Of a DNA stretch of 52,898 nt, positions 24,045 to 31,996 are shown in pieces. The position numbers and the translations under genes are program-made. Location: assembly GCA_021788095.1 (NCBI GenBank), contig JAJYLB010000028.1, forward strand, positions 1 to 52,898, in the 5' to 3' direction. Below the pieces are notes generated by a model, which made no database searches, was not told where the DNA came from, and worked only from the letters and a program-made list of their open reading frames with translations. Source of the stretch: Acidobacteriota bacterium. Lineage in GTDB: Bacteria; Acidobacteriota; Terriglobia; Acidiferrales; UBA7541. The first letter of the stretch is position 1. Each line of letters opens with the position of its first letter.

Positions 24045-24098
24045 CGCGTGGCCCGGCCAGGCGCGGGCCCGGCCCGGTAGTTGCCGCGAAAGCGTAGG

Positions 24099-24187
24099 TG
24101 TCATGCTGAGCGAAGCGAAGCATCCCGTTAAGGGTCGGGATCCTTCGCGGAGTTCACCCTGAGTGAAACGAATGGGCTCAGGATGAC
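24099..24187. repeat. Dispersed repeat pair in the iscU-iscA gap
   Basis: TCATGCTGAGCGAAGCGAAG...TCGGGATCCTTCGC and then GAGTTCACCCTGAGTG...GGGCTCAGGATGACA form an overall inverted arrangement (TCATGCTGAGC / GCTCAGGATGA). This is a dispersed repeat type, here interrupting an operon. Confidence 0.7.
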
Positions 24188-24225
24188 AGGCGGAAAGGGC
24201 GTGTTGCAGGCGCTTGGTAGGAACC

Positions 24226-24555
24226 ATGATTCAAGTAACGGAAAAGGCGGCGACGAAAATCCGCGAGTTGCTCGAGAAGGAGGGCGTCTCGCAGGAGACC
24301 GGCGGCTTACGCATCGGAATCCAAGGCGGAGGCTGCTCCGGGCTTTCGTACGCCATGAGGTTGGAAACCCAGGCGCGCGAGCGCGACAAGGTCTTCGAGG
24401 CTTTCGGGGCGCGCGTTTTCGTCGATCCGAAGAGTTTTCTGTATCTGAGCGACACCACCCTCGACTACCGCGAGGAACTCATGCAGCGGGGGTTCGTTTT
24501 CGAGAACCCGCAGGCCTCCCGCACCTGCGGCTGCGGCAGCTCCTTCACCGCGTGA
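24226..24555 (+). CDS. iscA: A-type iron-sulfur carrier IscA
   Basis: This cluster carrier hands Fe-S clusters to apoproteins. The 109-residue product begins MIQVTEKAATKIRELL and has the three conserved cysteines in GGGCSGLSY and TCGCGSSF at the C-terminus, plus FVDPKSFLYLSDTTLDY. The ATG at 24226 is preferred to an in-frame TTG at 24214 because the protein then starts like its family. It lies 219 bp after iscU, separated by repeats, and 47 bp before hscB. Confidence 0.96.
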   Translation: MIQVTEKAATKIRELLEKEGVSQETGGLRIGIQGGGCSGLSYAMRLETQARERDKVFEAFGARVFVDPKSFLYLSDTTLDYREELMQRGFVFENPQASRTCGCGSSFTA

Positions 24556-24602
24556 CGAGCGGCCTTAGGTTCCCCACGCCCGGAATCGACGAAAGAACGG
24601 AT

Positions 24603-25295
24603 ATGCACGCTTCGCCGTCTCCATCCACGGCCTGCTGGAACTGCGGCGGCGCCCCCGGCCCCGGCCACTTCTGCGCCGCCTGCGGCAAGATACAGCCTCC
24701 GGGCGACGGCGGCTATTTCGCGTTCTTCGCGCTGCCGGAAAAGCTCGGGGTGGACCGCGAAGATCTCGAGCGGCGGTATCTCGCGCTCAGTTGGAAGCTG
24801 CACCCGGACAACTTCGTTCGCGCGGGAGAGTACGAGCGCAACTGTTCCCTCGAACTTTCCTCCGCGCTCAACGACGCCTATCGCGCGCTGTGCGATCCGG
24901 TCTCGCGCGCCGAATATCTGCTCGAACGGCATGGCGTGCGCAAGGAGGGCCAAACGAAGCAGCAGGCCCCGCCGGAATTGCTCGAAGAGGTCTTCGAGCT
25001 GAACGAATGGCTTGACGAATTGCGGTCGGCGCGGGAAGCCGGCTCCCGCGGCGCGGAGACGAGCGAGTTGCGAGAGCGGCTGGAAGGCGCCCGCCAAGCC
25101 TTCGAAGAGAAACTCGCGGCAGTGGATGCCGAACTCGGAGCCGGGTTTGCCGAATGGGACGCCGCGACGGACGGCGGCGCGGGCGACGCCGCCCGCGGCC
25201 GGGCGATGGCCCGCCTCAACGAGGTGCTCAACCGGCGTTCGTACATTCGGAACTTGGTGGCCAGCGTCACCCGCGAACTCGAGAACGACGCGTGA
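24603..25295 (+). CDS. hscB: Co-chaperone HscB with N-terminal zinc-finger motif
   Basis: This J-protein recruits IscU to HscA and stimulates its ATPase. The J domain (about 35-105) contains KLHPDNF with the essential HPD, ALNDAYRALCDPVSRAEYLLE and GV. The C-terminal helical domain with LLEEVFELNEWLDEL binds IscU. The N-terminus carries a tetracysteine CWNCGG...CAAC before the J domain, an arrangement known from human HSCB and absent from E. coli HscB. The length of 230 residues is longer than the enteric protein because of this extension. An Ala/Gly-rich insertion (ATDGGAGDAARG) precedes the last helix. Confidence 0.94.
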   Translation: MHASPSPSTACWNCGGAPGPGHFCAACGKIQPPGDGGYFAFFALPEKLGVDREDLERRYLALSWKLHPDNFVRAGEYERNCSLELSSALNDAYRALCDPVSRAEYLLERHGVRKEGQTKQQAPPELLEEVFELNEWLDELRSAREAGSRGAETSELRERLEGARQAFEEKLAAVDAELGAGFAEWDAATDGGAGDAARGRAMARLNEVLNRRSYIRNLVASVTRELENDA

Positions 25296-25453
25296 CCGGC
25301 GCGCAGCGTCCTCTCAGAAGAGCGCACGGGGGATGAGGAGCGAGCGATGGTTCCTATCGCCGCGCATCTCAGCAGCCGGGACGGGCTTTTCGCACGGGCC
25401 ACGGATCACGGCCGCCCGGCCACGGCCCGGCATCGCGAAATCAAGGGGGAGTC

Positions 25454-27295
25454 TTGAGTAAGGCAGTTGGGATCGACTTGGGAACGACGTTCAGCCTGAT
25501 CGCCTGGATGAATCCGGCGAGCGGGAAGCCGGAGTGCATTCCGGGCCCTTACGGCACGACGCTCTGCCCGTCGGTGGTCAGTTTGGACGTGGATGGCCGC
25601 GTGGTCGCCGGGGAAGCGGCGCGGCGGCGCCTGCTGACCCAGCCCGCGCGCACCATCTATTCCGCGAAGCGGCTGATGGGCCGCGGCGTCGAAGACGTCG
25701 AGGACGAATTGAAGATCTTTCCGTTTCGCATCGATCCGGAGAGCCGCAACGTGATTCGCGTGCGGCTGGGCGATCGCGCGTTCACGCCGCCCGAGGTCTC
25801 CGGCTACATCCTGCGCGAGGTGAAGGGCTGGGCGGAGGAGTACTTCCACGAGCCGGTGACGCGCGCCGTCATCACCGTTCCCGCCTACTTCAACGACGCG
25901 CAAAGGCAAGCCACCAAGGACGCGGGCCGGCTCGCCGGGCTCGAGGTGCTGCGCCTGGTGAACGAGCCGACGGCGGCGGCCCTGGCGTATGGGCTCGATC
26001 GCGCCCAGCGCGGCCGAGTCGCCGTCTACGATTTCGGCGGAGGCACGTTCGACATTTCGATTCTGAAGCTGATCGCCGCCGGCGAAGGCGATATCTACCA
26101 GGTGCTGTCCACCTGCGGCGACACGCACCTGGGCGGCGACGACATCGATAATCGGCTCCTCGACCTCGCGCGCGAAGAGATTTTGCGCGATTGGGGCCTG
26201 GACCTAGCGCCCCATTCGCAGGTCCTCCAGGAGCTGCGGAAGGCGATGATCGCCGCAAAGCACGAGCTCTCCGACGCCGAGGAAACCACGGTGCGGTTCC
26301 TCCTGCCCGAAGGAATGGCCTACGTTCGCCGGCTGACGCGGGAAGAGTTCGAAGCGCTCATCGGACCGATCGTCGAGCGCACGCTCGCGCCGGCCCGGCA
26401 GGCGCTTCGCGACGCGAAGCTGAAGCCGGAGGAGATCGACGAGGTGGTGATGGTGGGCGGCTCGACGCGCATTCCGCTGGTGCGGCGGCGCGTCGAGGAG
26501 CTTTTCCGGCGCCCGCCGCACGTCGAACTCGATCCCGACGAAGTCGTGGCTCTGGGCGCCGCGGTCCAGGCCCACATCCTGACGACGGGCGTCGAGAACG
26601 CGCTCCTGCTCGACGTTACGCCCCTTTCGCTGGGGATCGAGACGATGGGCGGGGTGGTGGCGAAGCTGATTCCCTGCAACTCCACGATTCCCGCCAGCGC
26701 CGAGGAACTCTTTACCACCGGCGTCGATAATCAAACGGGCATCGACTTGCACGTCCTGCAGGGCGAGCGGGAACTGGCGCGCGATTGCCGGTCGCTGGCC
26801 CGATTCCGCCTCCCCGTCGAGCCTGGGCTGGCGGGACTGGCGCGCATCGAAGTCCGCTTCACCATCGACGCCAATGGCATCCTCCAGGTGCGCGCCAAGG
26901 ATTTGCGGACGGGCGAGGAGCGCTCGATCGACGTCCAGCCGAGCTACGGTCTCGCCGAGCCGGAAATCGAGCGGATGCTCATCGAGTCGATCGACTTCGC
27001 CGAGCAGGATTTCGCCGTGCGGCAATTGATCGAGGCGCGAAACGAGTCCGAAAGCATCCTGCGCGCCGCGGAAAAATCGCTCGCCGATCCCCAAAGCGCC
27101 GAACTGGACTCCGGCGAGCGCGCGCGAATCGATGCGGCCATCGCCGCCCTGCGCCTGGCGAGCGAAGGCGAGGATTACCGGCAGGTGCGCGCGCGAATCG
27201 AGGATCTGAATCGGGAGACGATGCATCTGGCGGAGCTCCTGATGAACCGCGCCATCGCCTCGGCGCTCGAGGGCAAACGAGTCGCGGATATCTGA
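25454..27295 (+). CDS. hscA: Fe-S cluster assembly Hsp70 HscA
   Basis: This specialised Hsp70 releases the cluster from IscU. The nucleotide-binding domain has [48 protein letters not shown] (as [10 protein letters not shown] and [10 protein letters not shown]), [11 protein letters not shown] and [13 protein letters not shown]. The substrate domain follows from about residue 390 ([17 protein letters not shown]). The length of 613 residues matches HscA rather than DnaK (about 640), and the lack of the acidic DnaK tail agrees. It starts at a TTG at 25454, five bases after AAGGGGGA. A 158-bp gap follows hscB. Confidence 0.95.
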   Translation: MSKAVGIDLGTTFSLIAWMNPASGKPECIPGPYGTTLCPSVVSLDVDGRVVAGEAARRRLLTQPARTIYSAKRLMGRGVEDVEDELKIFPFRIDPESRNVIRVRLGDRAFTPPEVSGYILREVKGWAEEYFHEPVTRAVITVPAYFNDAQRQATKDAGRLAGLEVLRLVNEPTAAALAYGLDRAQRGRVAVYDFGGGTFDISILKLIAAGEGDIYQVLSTCGDTHLGGDDIDNRLLDLAREEILRDWGLDLAPHSQVLQELRKAMIAAKHELSDAEETTVRFLLPEGMAYVRRLTREEFEALIGPIVERTLAPARQALRDAKLKPEEIDEVVMVGGSTRIPLVRRRVEELFRRPPHVELDPDEVVALGAAVQAHILTTGVENALLLDVTPLSLGIETMGGVVAKLIPCNSTIPASAEELFTTGVDNQTGIDLHVLQGERELARDCRSLARFRLPVEPGLAGLARIEVRFTIDANGILQVRAKDLRTGEERSIDVQPSYGLAEPEIERMLIESIDFAEQDFAVRQLIEARNESESILRAAEKSLADPQSAELDSGERARIDAAIAALRLASEGEDYRQVRARIEDLNRETMHLAELLMNRAIASALEGKRVADI

Positions 27296-27447
27296 CCCCT
27301 TGGGCTGGCAAGCCGCTGCCATGGAGCCGCATTCGTAAGGGCGCGGCTTCAGCCGTGCCGTAAGCGCTTCGGCGCCAGGCGGCTTTAGCCGCTGGGGGAT
27401 GCGAGTTCGATCTTGCAGCTCGATTCGAGGGAGCGAAGGACGCGAAG
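27296..27447. repeat. hscA-fdx gap with dispersed palindromes
   Basis: GTAAGGGCGCGGCTTCAGCC...GTGCCGTAAGCGC (about 27335-27367) and GGCGGCTTTAGCCGC (about 27378-27392) are hairpin-forming repeats related in sequence to the GTARGGGC family. Confidence 0.6.
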
Positions 27448-27849
27448 ATGGCTGTGAAAATACACTGGCTGCCGATGAACAAAACGGTCGAAGTCGATCT
27501 CGACCGGATGCCCTACAAGGAGCACGGCAAGCCGCATTCGTTTCTCGACGTGGCCAAGAACTGCGGCATCCACCTCGAACACGCCTGCGGCGGGAACTGC
27601 GCCTGCACCACCTGCCACGTCGTCATCAAGCAGGGCGAAGAGCTCTTGAGCGGAATGGCTGACGAAGAAGCCGACCGGCTGGACATGGCCGCCGATTTGA
27701 CGCTCCATTCCCGCCTCGGCTGCCAGGTCGTGATCGAAAAGAACGAAGGAGAGATCACGGTCGAAATTCCCGCGTGGAATCGCAACTACGTAAGCGAGGG
27801 CAGCGAAACGGCCCTCGCCGGCGCCGCCGCGGAAAAGAAGAACGACTGA
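27448..27849 (+). CDS. fdx: ISC-type [2Fe-2S] ferredoxin
   Basis: This is the electron donor for cluster assembly. The adrenodoxin-type cluster motif is intact: HACGGNCACTTCHV and a fourth cysteine in SRLGCQVV, matching ISC ferredoxin (HACxxxCACTTC). The family sequence ADLTLHSRLGCQ is present. The length is 133 residues; the last 20 (SEGSETALAGAAAEKK) are a low-complexity tail. A GGAG-like site lies upstream of the ATG. Confidence 0.95.
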   Translation: MAVKIHWLPMNKTVEVDLDRMPYKEHGKPHSFLDVAKNCGIHLEHACGGNCACTTCHVVIKQGEELLSGMADEEADRLDMAADLTLHSRLGCQVVIEKNEGEITVEIPAWNRNYVSEGSETALAGAAAEKKND

Positions 27850-27939
27850 TGTGGTGCGGGCATCCCCGGCTCGCCGTAATTCCGGCGAAGGCGGGTTGCC
27901 CTCGGCTTTTTCGCTCCTGGTCGGGGATACTCCGCCCCT

Positions 27940-27995
27940 ACCACCGACCGGTGTGGGGACGCCTGTAGGGGCGCGGTTCCCGCGCCTGCGGCGTG
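27940..27995. repeat. Dispersed palindrome before iscX
   Basis: CTGTAGGGGCGCGG-TTC-CCGCGCCTGCGG at about 27964-27990 is another GTAGGGGC-type hairpin; the flanking 27895-27960 shows GATACTCCGCCCCTACCACC, also containing GCCCCTAC. Confidence 0.65.
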
Positions 27996-28030
27996 ATCGT
28001 GACTTTCTCTGCTGGAACGGAGAGAACACA

Positions 28031-28252
28031 ATGCCTGACAAGCTCGATTGGGACGACGCCGAAGAGATCGCCCTGCAGCTCGCCGACAAGTTTCCCGATA
28101 CCGACCCTCTCACCGTTCGCTTCACCGATCTGCACGCCTGGGTCACCCAGCTCGAAGGCTTCGGCGGCGATCCCGAAGGCTCGAACGAAGGGAAACTCGA
28201 AGCCATCCAAATGGCCTGGCATGAGGAGTATCAAGACAGGCAGGAAGGCTGA
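28031..28252 (+). CDS. iscX: Fe-S assembly protein IscX
   Basis: This is a small acidic IscS-binding protein and modulator of cluster synthesis. The 73-residue protein starts MPDKLDWDDAEEIALQLAD and contains the VRFTDLHAWV and EGKLEAIQMAWHEEYQD segments typical of IscX (LxWxD...AIQxAWxDE). It closes the isc operon. Confidence 0.95.
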   Translation: MPDKLDWDDAEEIALQLADKFPDTDPLTVRFTDLHAWVTQLEGFGGDPEGSNEGKLEAIQMAWHEEYQDRQEG

Positions 28253-28476
28253 GGAATCCCAATATAGCTACGAGTGCCGCCCTTTAGGGAGGCGTGCCGG
28301 GCTAAAGTCCCCGGCGCTACGTTTAAACCTTCGGAGATGGCGAGCTGGTTCGCGACGCGTGGTGCGGTCCCGCTCGGCTCCGTGGAACTCCGTGCCCTCC
28401 GTGGTGGAAACTTCTGCAACCCGTTCGCCCTTGTCAATCGCTAGTCGGTCTCGTAAGCTGCTAACAGTCAGCCTGT
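28253..28476. repeat. Gap before tRNA-Glu with GGGCTAAAG and CACGGAG repeats
   Basis: GCCGGGCTAAAG...CCGGCGCTAC at 28295-28320 is a third copy of the lpxA-lpxI gap repeat, and CTCCGTGGAACTCCGTG...CCTCCGTGGTGG at 28377-28410 is an inverted CACGGAG copy. Confidence 0.75.
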
Positions 28477-28551
28477 GGCGCCATAGTGCAACGGTTAGCA
28501 CGGCAGGCTTTCAATCTGCAAATCCGGGTTCGATTCCCGGTGGCGCTACCA
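28477..28551 (+). tRNA. tRNA-Glu (UUC)
   Basis: A full cloverleaf can be drawn. The acceptor stem is GGCGCCA with TGGCGCT (one G-T pair), the D stem GTGC/GCAC, the anticodon stem GCAGG/TCTGC with loop CTTTCAA giving anticodon TTC, and the T arm CCGGG-TTCGATT-CCCGG. The discriminator is A and CCA is encoded. It is 75 nt long and on the same strand as the isc operon. Confidence 0.96.
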
Positions 28552-28642
28552 ACCCCGCATCTCCATTTCCCCCTTGCTTTGTCCTCCCATTGAGCGCATA
28601 AGTTCCGGGAGTGGGGGCGCCCTCCCGGGCCGAGGCGTGCAG

Positions 28643-29215
28643 ATGCAGTTCCCGGGCAAGATAACCAGACATGACCTGACCGAGGCCCGGGATCTGGTGC
28701 GCCCGAAGCAGTACTGGCCGGGTGTGTCTGTCTGGCTAGGGATGCTGCTCGGCTCACTGCTCGCCGCGAGCGCCACTCTCGCCTTCGATTTCGTTCGACG
28801 CTTGGCGAGGGGGACACACACCAAATGGTGGGGACTGGGGCTGGCGCTTCTCGGGCTAGCCGTTGCCATCTACCTTCTCGTTCTGGCGGCAAACAAGGCC
28901 GCAAAGAGGCGGTTTGCGCAGATACTGGCGGAGCTGCCGGGCAGGATTGATCTCGTCGAAGCAGGAGTCGGATTCGACGGCCCCGGCGTAGCCGGCCACG
29001 TTCGGCCGTGGCAGGATTTCAAAAGCTGGATCGAGGGCAAGCGAGTGATTTTGCTGGAGTGGTCCGAAGGCGGCGTTCCCGTCATTTTGCCGCTGGTCGG
29101 CCTTTCCGACGCCGAAAGGCGCGAGCTGCGGCAGTTTCTGCGAGCCCATATTCCGGTGCCAACCGCCCACTCGCAAAGGCCAGCAGTAGGAATCGGCCTG
29201 GATCGTGTTGAGTAG
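28643..29215 (+). CDS. YcxB-like membrane protein
   Basis: This is a 190-residue protein of unknown function. Two adjacent hydrophobic segments (VSVWLGMLLGSLLAASATLAF and GLGLALLGLAVAIYLLVLAA) are followed by a soluble domain. That domain contains the pattern RPWQDFKSWIEGKRVILLEW...VILPLVGLSDAERRELRQFL, like the YcxB domain (W-x-DF ... F-IPxR-F). The ATG at 28643 is used; a GTG six bases upstream is an alternative. Confidence 0.7.
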   Translation: MQFPGKITRHDLTEARDLVRPKQYWPGVSVWLGMLLGSLLAASATLAFDFVRRLARGTHTKWWGLGLALLGLAVAIYLLVLAANKAAKRRFAQILAELPGRIDLVEAGVGFDGPGVAGHVRPWQDFKSWIEGKRVILLEWSEGGVPVILPLVGLSDAERRELRQFLRAHIPVPTAHSQRPAVGIGLDRVE

Positions 29216-29280
29216 CCCCGCGCGCCGGGCGACGAGTGGCGCGGGCTCCCGAACCTTCGGGACCTGCCCGCGCGCATTTC

Positions 29281-29337
29281 TCCTCGCCCATGCCGAAAGT
29301 CCGCCTAGGCAAGAATGCCTGTGCTTCCGGCGCCGGG
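29281..29337 (+). repeat. Left direct repeat flanking the hicBA-like pair
   Basis: A 57-bp sequence starting TCCTCGCCCA and containing AGGCAAGAATGCCTGTGCT recurs at 30015-30071 in the same orientation with about 50 of 57 bases matching. It also carries the AATGCCTGTGCT core seen inverted at 38099 and 40121. Confidence 0.8.
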
Positions 29338-29435
29338 CGCGTCTTACCCGGCGCATCAGGAGCGCCGGCCCTTGACGCCCGCCCCAAGCTTGCTACCCTT
29401 AACCATCACTGCGCGATCTTAGGGAGGCGCCCCAG

Positions 29436-29705
29436 ATGCAGGAAATCGCCTTCACCGTCCATATCTTCAAGGACGGTAAGACGTACGTCGCTTACGTTCC
29501 GGAACTGGATGTATCGAGCTGCGGCGCGACGGACGAGGAGGCGCGTCGGAACATTCGAGACGCGGTCGGCGGGTTCCTCGATGCCAGCGCCGACATGGGG
29601 ACTCTGTCGGAGATCCTCGAGGAGGCTGGCTACATCCGCGAGGGAGATTCGTGGCGGGAGCCGGAATTCGTATCCCTGGACCGCCTCACCGCGAATGTGA
29701 AGTAG
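29436..29705 (+). CDS. HicB-like antitoxin
   Basis: This 89-residue protein of the HicB type has the partial RNase-H-like fold pattern FTVHIFKDGKTYVAYVPELDVSSCGATDEEARRNIRDAVGGFLD (read as two motifs, YVPELDVSSCGATDEEA and NIRDAVGGFL). It would bind and inhibit the neighbouring HicA-like protein. No DNA-binding C-terminal domain is evident, so repression may be weak or need a partner. The stop is immediately followed by the ATG of the next gene. The order is antitoxin first, toxin second. Confidence 0.85.
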   Translation: MQEIAFTVHIFKDGKTYVAYVPELDVSSCGATDEEARRNIRDAVGGFLDASADMGTLSEILEEAGYIREGDSWREPEFVSLDRLTANVK

Positions 29706-29936
29706 ATGGGCGCGCTTCGCTCCGTTAACTACCGGATTCTCGTCAAGGTCTTCGAACGAGACGGATTCGCTTTCAACCGGCAGCGTGGTGACCACCTCAT
29801 CTTCATCAAAGCCGGAACCAAGCGGCCGCGGGTGATCCCCATGTACGAAGAAGTCCCCATTTTCATCGTCAAGAACCTCCTCCGCACCGCGGGAATGAAC
29901 CGCGATCGCTACTTCGAGCTCCTCAAAAGCTGTTAG
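29706..29936 (+). CDS. HicA-like mRNA interferase toxin
   Basis: This 76-residue protein has the double-stranded RNA-binding-like HicA fold: VFERDGFAFNRQRGDHLIFIK with the histidine expected for catalysis in GDHLIF, then RPRVIPMYEEVPIFIVKNLLRTAGMNRDRYFELL. It starts directly at the antitoxin stop (TAG ATG). A ribonuclease toxin role is inferred from the family. Confidence 0.85.
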   Translation: MGALRSVNYRILVKVFERDGFAFNRQRGDHLIFIKAGTKRPRVIPMYEEVPIFIVKNLLRTAGMNRDRYFELLKSC

Positions 29937-30212
29937 GCTTCCCTCCAACAAGCTGCTGAAAAAGCCAACGAAGGGAGATTCCTCGTGTTGGCCGGCATGA
30001 GGCGGGCGTTTGAATCCTCGCCCAACCCCAAAGTCCGCAAAGGCAAGAATGCCTGTGCTACCGGCGCTGGGGCTACCCAGTCGACTCCCATATCGGCGTC
30101 GAAATCCCGCGGGTTGTTCGGGTGCCCCACCCTTGCGGGGGTTGGCAAGGGTGGGATTCTTGAGCGGACGTCTCCCCTACGAACGCCCCATCACGGGCGC
30201 CCGCGATATCAC
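29937..30212. repeat. Right flank of hicBA-like pair with direct repeat
   Basis: The 30015-30071 copy of the 57-bp repeat is here, followed by CGGGCGCCC-like and GGGTGCCCCACCCTTGCGGG repeats. No other gene is recognised. Confidence 0.7.
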
Positions 30213-31415
30213 TCATTTGCTGGATTTGACCCGAGCGACGAAATCGGTGTTCACCGGCGGAGCGCTGCAAGGCGTGGAACCAGAACTCCTGCAAGGGCTC
30301 AAGCCGTTGCCGCCGATGTCGGCCGGGGTAATCGCGCCATCCAGCGGCTCGATGTAGAGGTTGTAGGAGCGCCCAAGAGGGAGGCGGTCGATCTGGTAGG
30401 TGCCATCGAAGACGGGAGCCGCGGTGGGCGAAGCGCACGACCACCCGGATAGCGCCCCCGCCACCACCTGGCCCGTTTGCGCGTCCACGGCGACGACATG
30501 CGCGCCGAATATGCCGGTGACGTACTCGCCGGCGGCAGTGGCGGCGAAGCCGGAAAGCGCCAGCGGATTCGCCGGAACCACGCGGCCGGTGATGATGCCG
30601 ATATCGGTCGTATCGTTCGGGTCGGGGTAGAGCGCGCGGATGCCGGTACGATCGTCATCGCGCAGGGGAGCATCGGGCGCGGCCGGAGTCGGCCGCGGTC
30701 CCCAATACGTTCCCGGCGGCGGCGCGAAGGGGGCCATGGCGGCGCGCCAGATCGGCGAATGCTCGAGTCCGAACGTGTGCCCCAACTCGTGGATCAGAAT
30801 CGACTCGAGGTCGTAGGAGTTTGGCGCGTTGGCGAGGGCTTCCGGCGTGGCGAAGGTGGCTTGGCCGTCGTTGCGAAACAGGATATCGGCTTCGAGGATC
30901 TGGCCGGCGAAACTGGAGGTCACCGAGCCCAGAGTCTCGCCCGGCGCGGTAGCGACGAAGACGCGGGTGAACGCAAGCACGCCCGGCGCGAACGCCGCGC
31001 TCGACTCATCGAAGCAAATCGTGTTCGTTCCCGTGACTCCCGTGCCTTGATCGCTGCCGCACGCACTCTGCGTGGAGGTTTCGTTCAACGGGCCAAGAGC
31101 GCCGGGAAAGGTGCCGGCGGAAATTTCCGTGCCGCTCACCCCCGTCCACGCCGCATACGCGGCGGAAATGGTTTGGCCGATTTCCGAAATTTGCTGGCTC
31201 GTCCCGGGCGCCGCCGCCGTGAAAATGATCTGAGGCGAAACGGGCAGGGAAGTGCTCCATTGGCGCGGAATCGGCGCCGCCAGAGAGATGGTGGTGGGCA
31301 CGGGGCACCCACCAGCCGAAGGAATGGCGTAATTCAACGTGTAAGCCGCGCCAGTCGCGGCCGCGGCGAAGGCGAGCAGCGGAATCAACGCGATTCGTAT
31401 CGGCGCCCGCGTCAT
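30213..31415 (-). CDS. Secreted matrixin-like metalloprotease
   Basis: This is an exported zinc protease of 400 residues of the metzincin clan. A signal peptide covers about residues 1-23 (IALIPLLAFAAAATGAA). The zinc motif HELGHTFGLEHS fits HExxHxxGxxH completely. It is preceded by ADILFRNDG and NSYDLESIL and followed by a MAPFAPPPGTYW stretch that may supply the Met-turn, then DDDRTGIRALYPDP, typical of matrixin-like domains. A C-terminal beta-rich domain (IGIITGRVV...HVVAVDAQTGQVVAG...GTYQIDRLPLGRSYNLYIEPLDG) resembles a carboxypeptidase-regulatory or Ig-like module. The start overlaps the stop of the preceding gene (ATGA). The substrate is unknown. Confidence 0.88.
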   Translation of the reverse strand: MTRAPIRIALIPLLAFAAAATGAAYTLNYAIPSAGGCPVPTTISLAAPIPRQWSTSLPVSPQIIFTAAAPGTSQQISEIGQTISAAYAAWTGVSGTEISAGTFPGALGPLNETSTQSACGSDQGTGVTGTNTICFDESSAAFAPGVLAFTRVFVATAPGETLGSVTSSFAGQILEADILFRNDGQATFATPEALANAPNSYDLESILIHELGHTFGLEHSPIWRAAMAPFAPPPGTYWGPRPTPAAPDAPLRDDDRTGIRALYPDPNDTTDIGIITGRVVPANPLALSGFAATAAGEYVTGIFGAHVVAVDAQTGQVVAGALSGWSCASPTAAPVFDGTYQIDRLPLGRSYNLYIEPLDGAITPADIGGNGLSPCRSSGSTPCSAPPVNTDFVARVKSSK

Positions 31416-31996
31416 GGGCGCGCTCCGAGGGGAGGAGTCGGCCGGGAGCCGGAGGGTTCTCGCGCGAGTTGTCGCATCAGGGTGCGAAAGGCGGTAAGCG
31501 GCATTCGGCGCACGCCGCTCGCGTGGAACTCGCGCGTGCGGCGATCGTAGAGGACTTGGGCGGCGATGTCCTGGGTCACCAGGGCGTGGCCGGCGATCCC
31601 CCGCCGCACGCGAAACGTTCCTTCCTTCCACGCCGCGATCGTGTAGTCGCCGCCGCTCGAGGGAACCAGAAACAGGATGACCTCCTCTCCCGCCTGGAAC
31701 CGCGGCACGGCGTCCACGAGCGACTCGATCGCGCCGACGCGGCCCCCCAGAAGCCGCGTGGTGAATTCCGCGGGTGGCTGGCCCTTGAACGCCTCGAGCG
31801 CGGCGAAGCGCGTCTCCGTCCAGATCTCCCCATGTTCCCAACGGCTTTCGCCGCCCAGGCACTTGGCGCGAACGATGACCTTGGCCGCTGCGGCCAAATG
31901 GCCCAAGTCCATCCGCGCGAGCGTAGTCGCGGCGGGCGCGGCCAGCGCCATGGCCGTCGCCCAGAAAATCGCAATCGAAATTCGTGGCATGATCAC
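31412..31996 (-). CDS. Exported protein of unknown function
   Basis: This 194-residue protein has a signal peptide (MPRISIAIFWATAMALAAPAATT). The mature part shows KVIVRAKCLGGESRWEHGEIWTETRF as a beta-rich start (VIVRAKC and WTETRFAALEAFKG), then LLGGRVG, FQAGEEVILFL and GTFRVRRG, an arrangement suggestive of a small barrel or sandwich. A single cysteine is in AKCLGG. Both ends overlap neighbours by 4 bp (GTGA with the Ig-repeat lipoprotein, ATGA with the protease), so the three proteins are made together. It may be a partner or prodomain-like cofactor of the protease; that is inference. Confidence 0.75.
   Translation of the reverse strand: MIMPRISIAIFWATAMALAAPAATTLARMDLGHLAAAAKVIVRAKCLGGESRWEHGEIWTETRFAALEAFKGQPPAEFTTRLLGGRVGAIESLVDAVPRFQAGEEVILFLVPSSGGDYTIAAWKEGTFRVRRGIAGHALVTQDIAAQVLYDRRTREFHASGVRRMPLTAFRTLMRQLAREPSGSRPTPPLGARP

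Noticed and set aside
24183..24602. Upstream extension of the HscB frame over iscA
   Set aside because: It overlaps all of iscA in another frame and has an Arg-rich composition; HscB begins at 24603 next to its cysteine motif.
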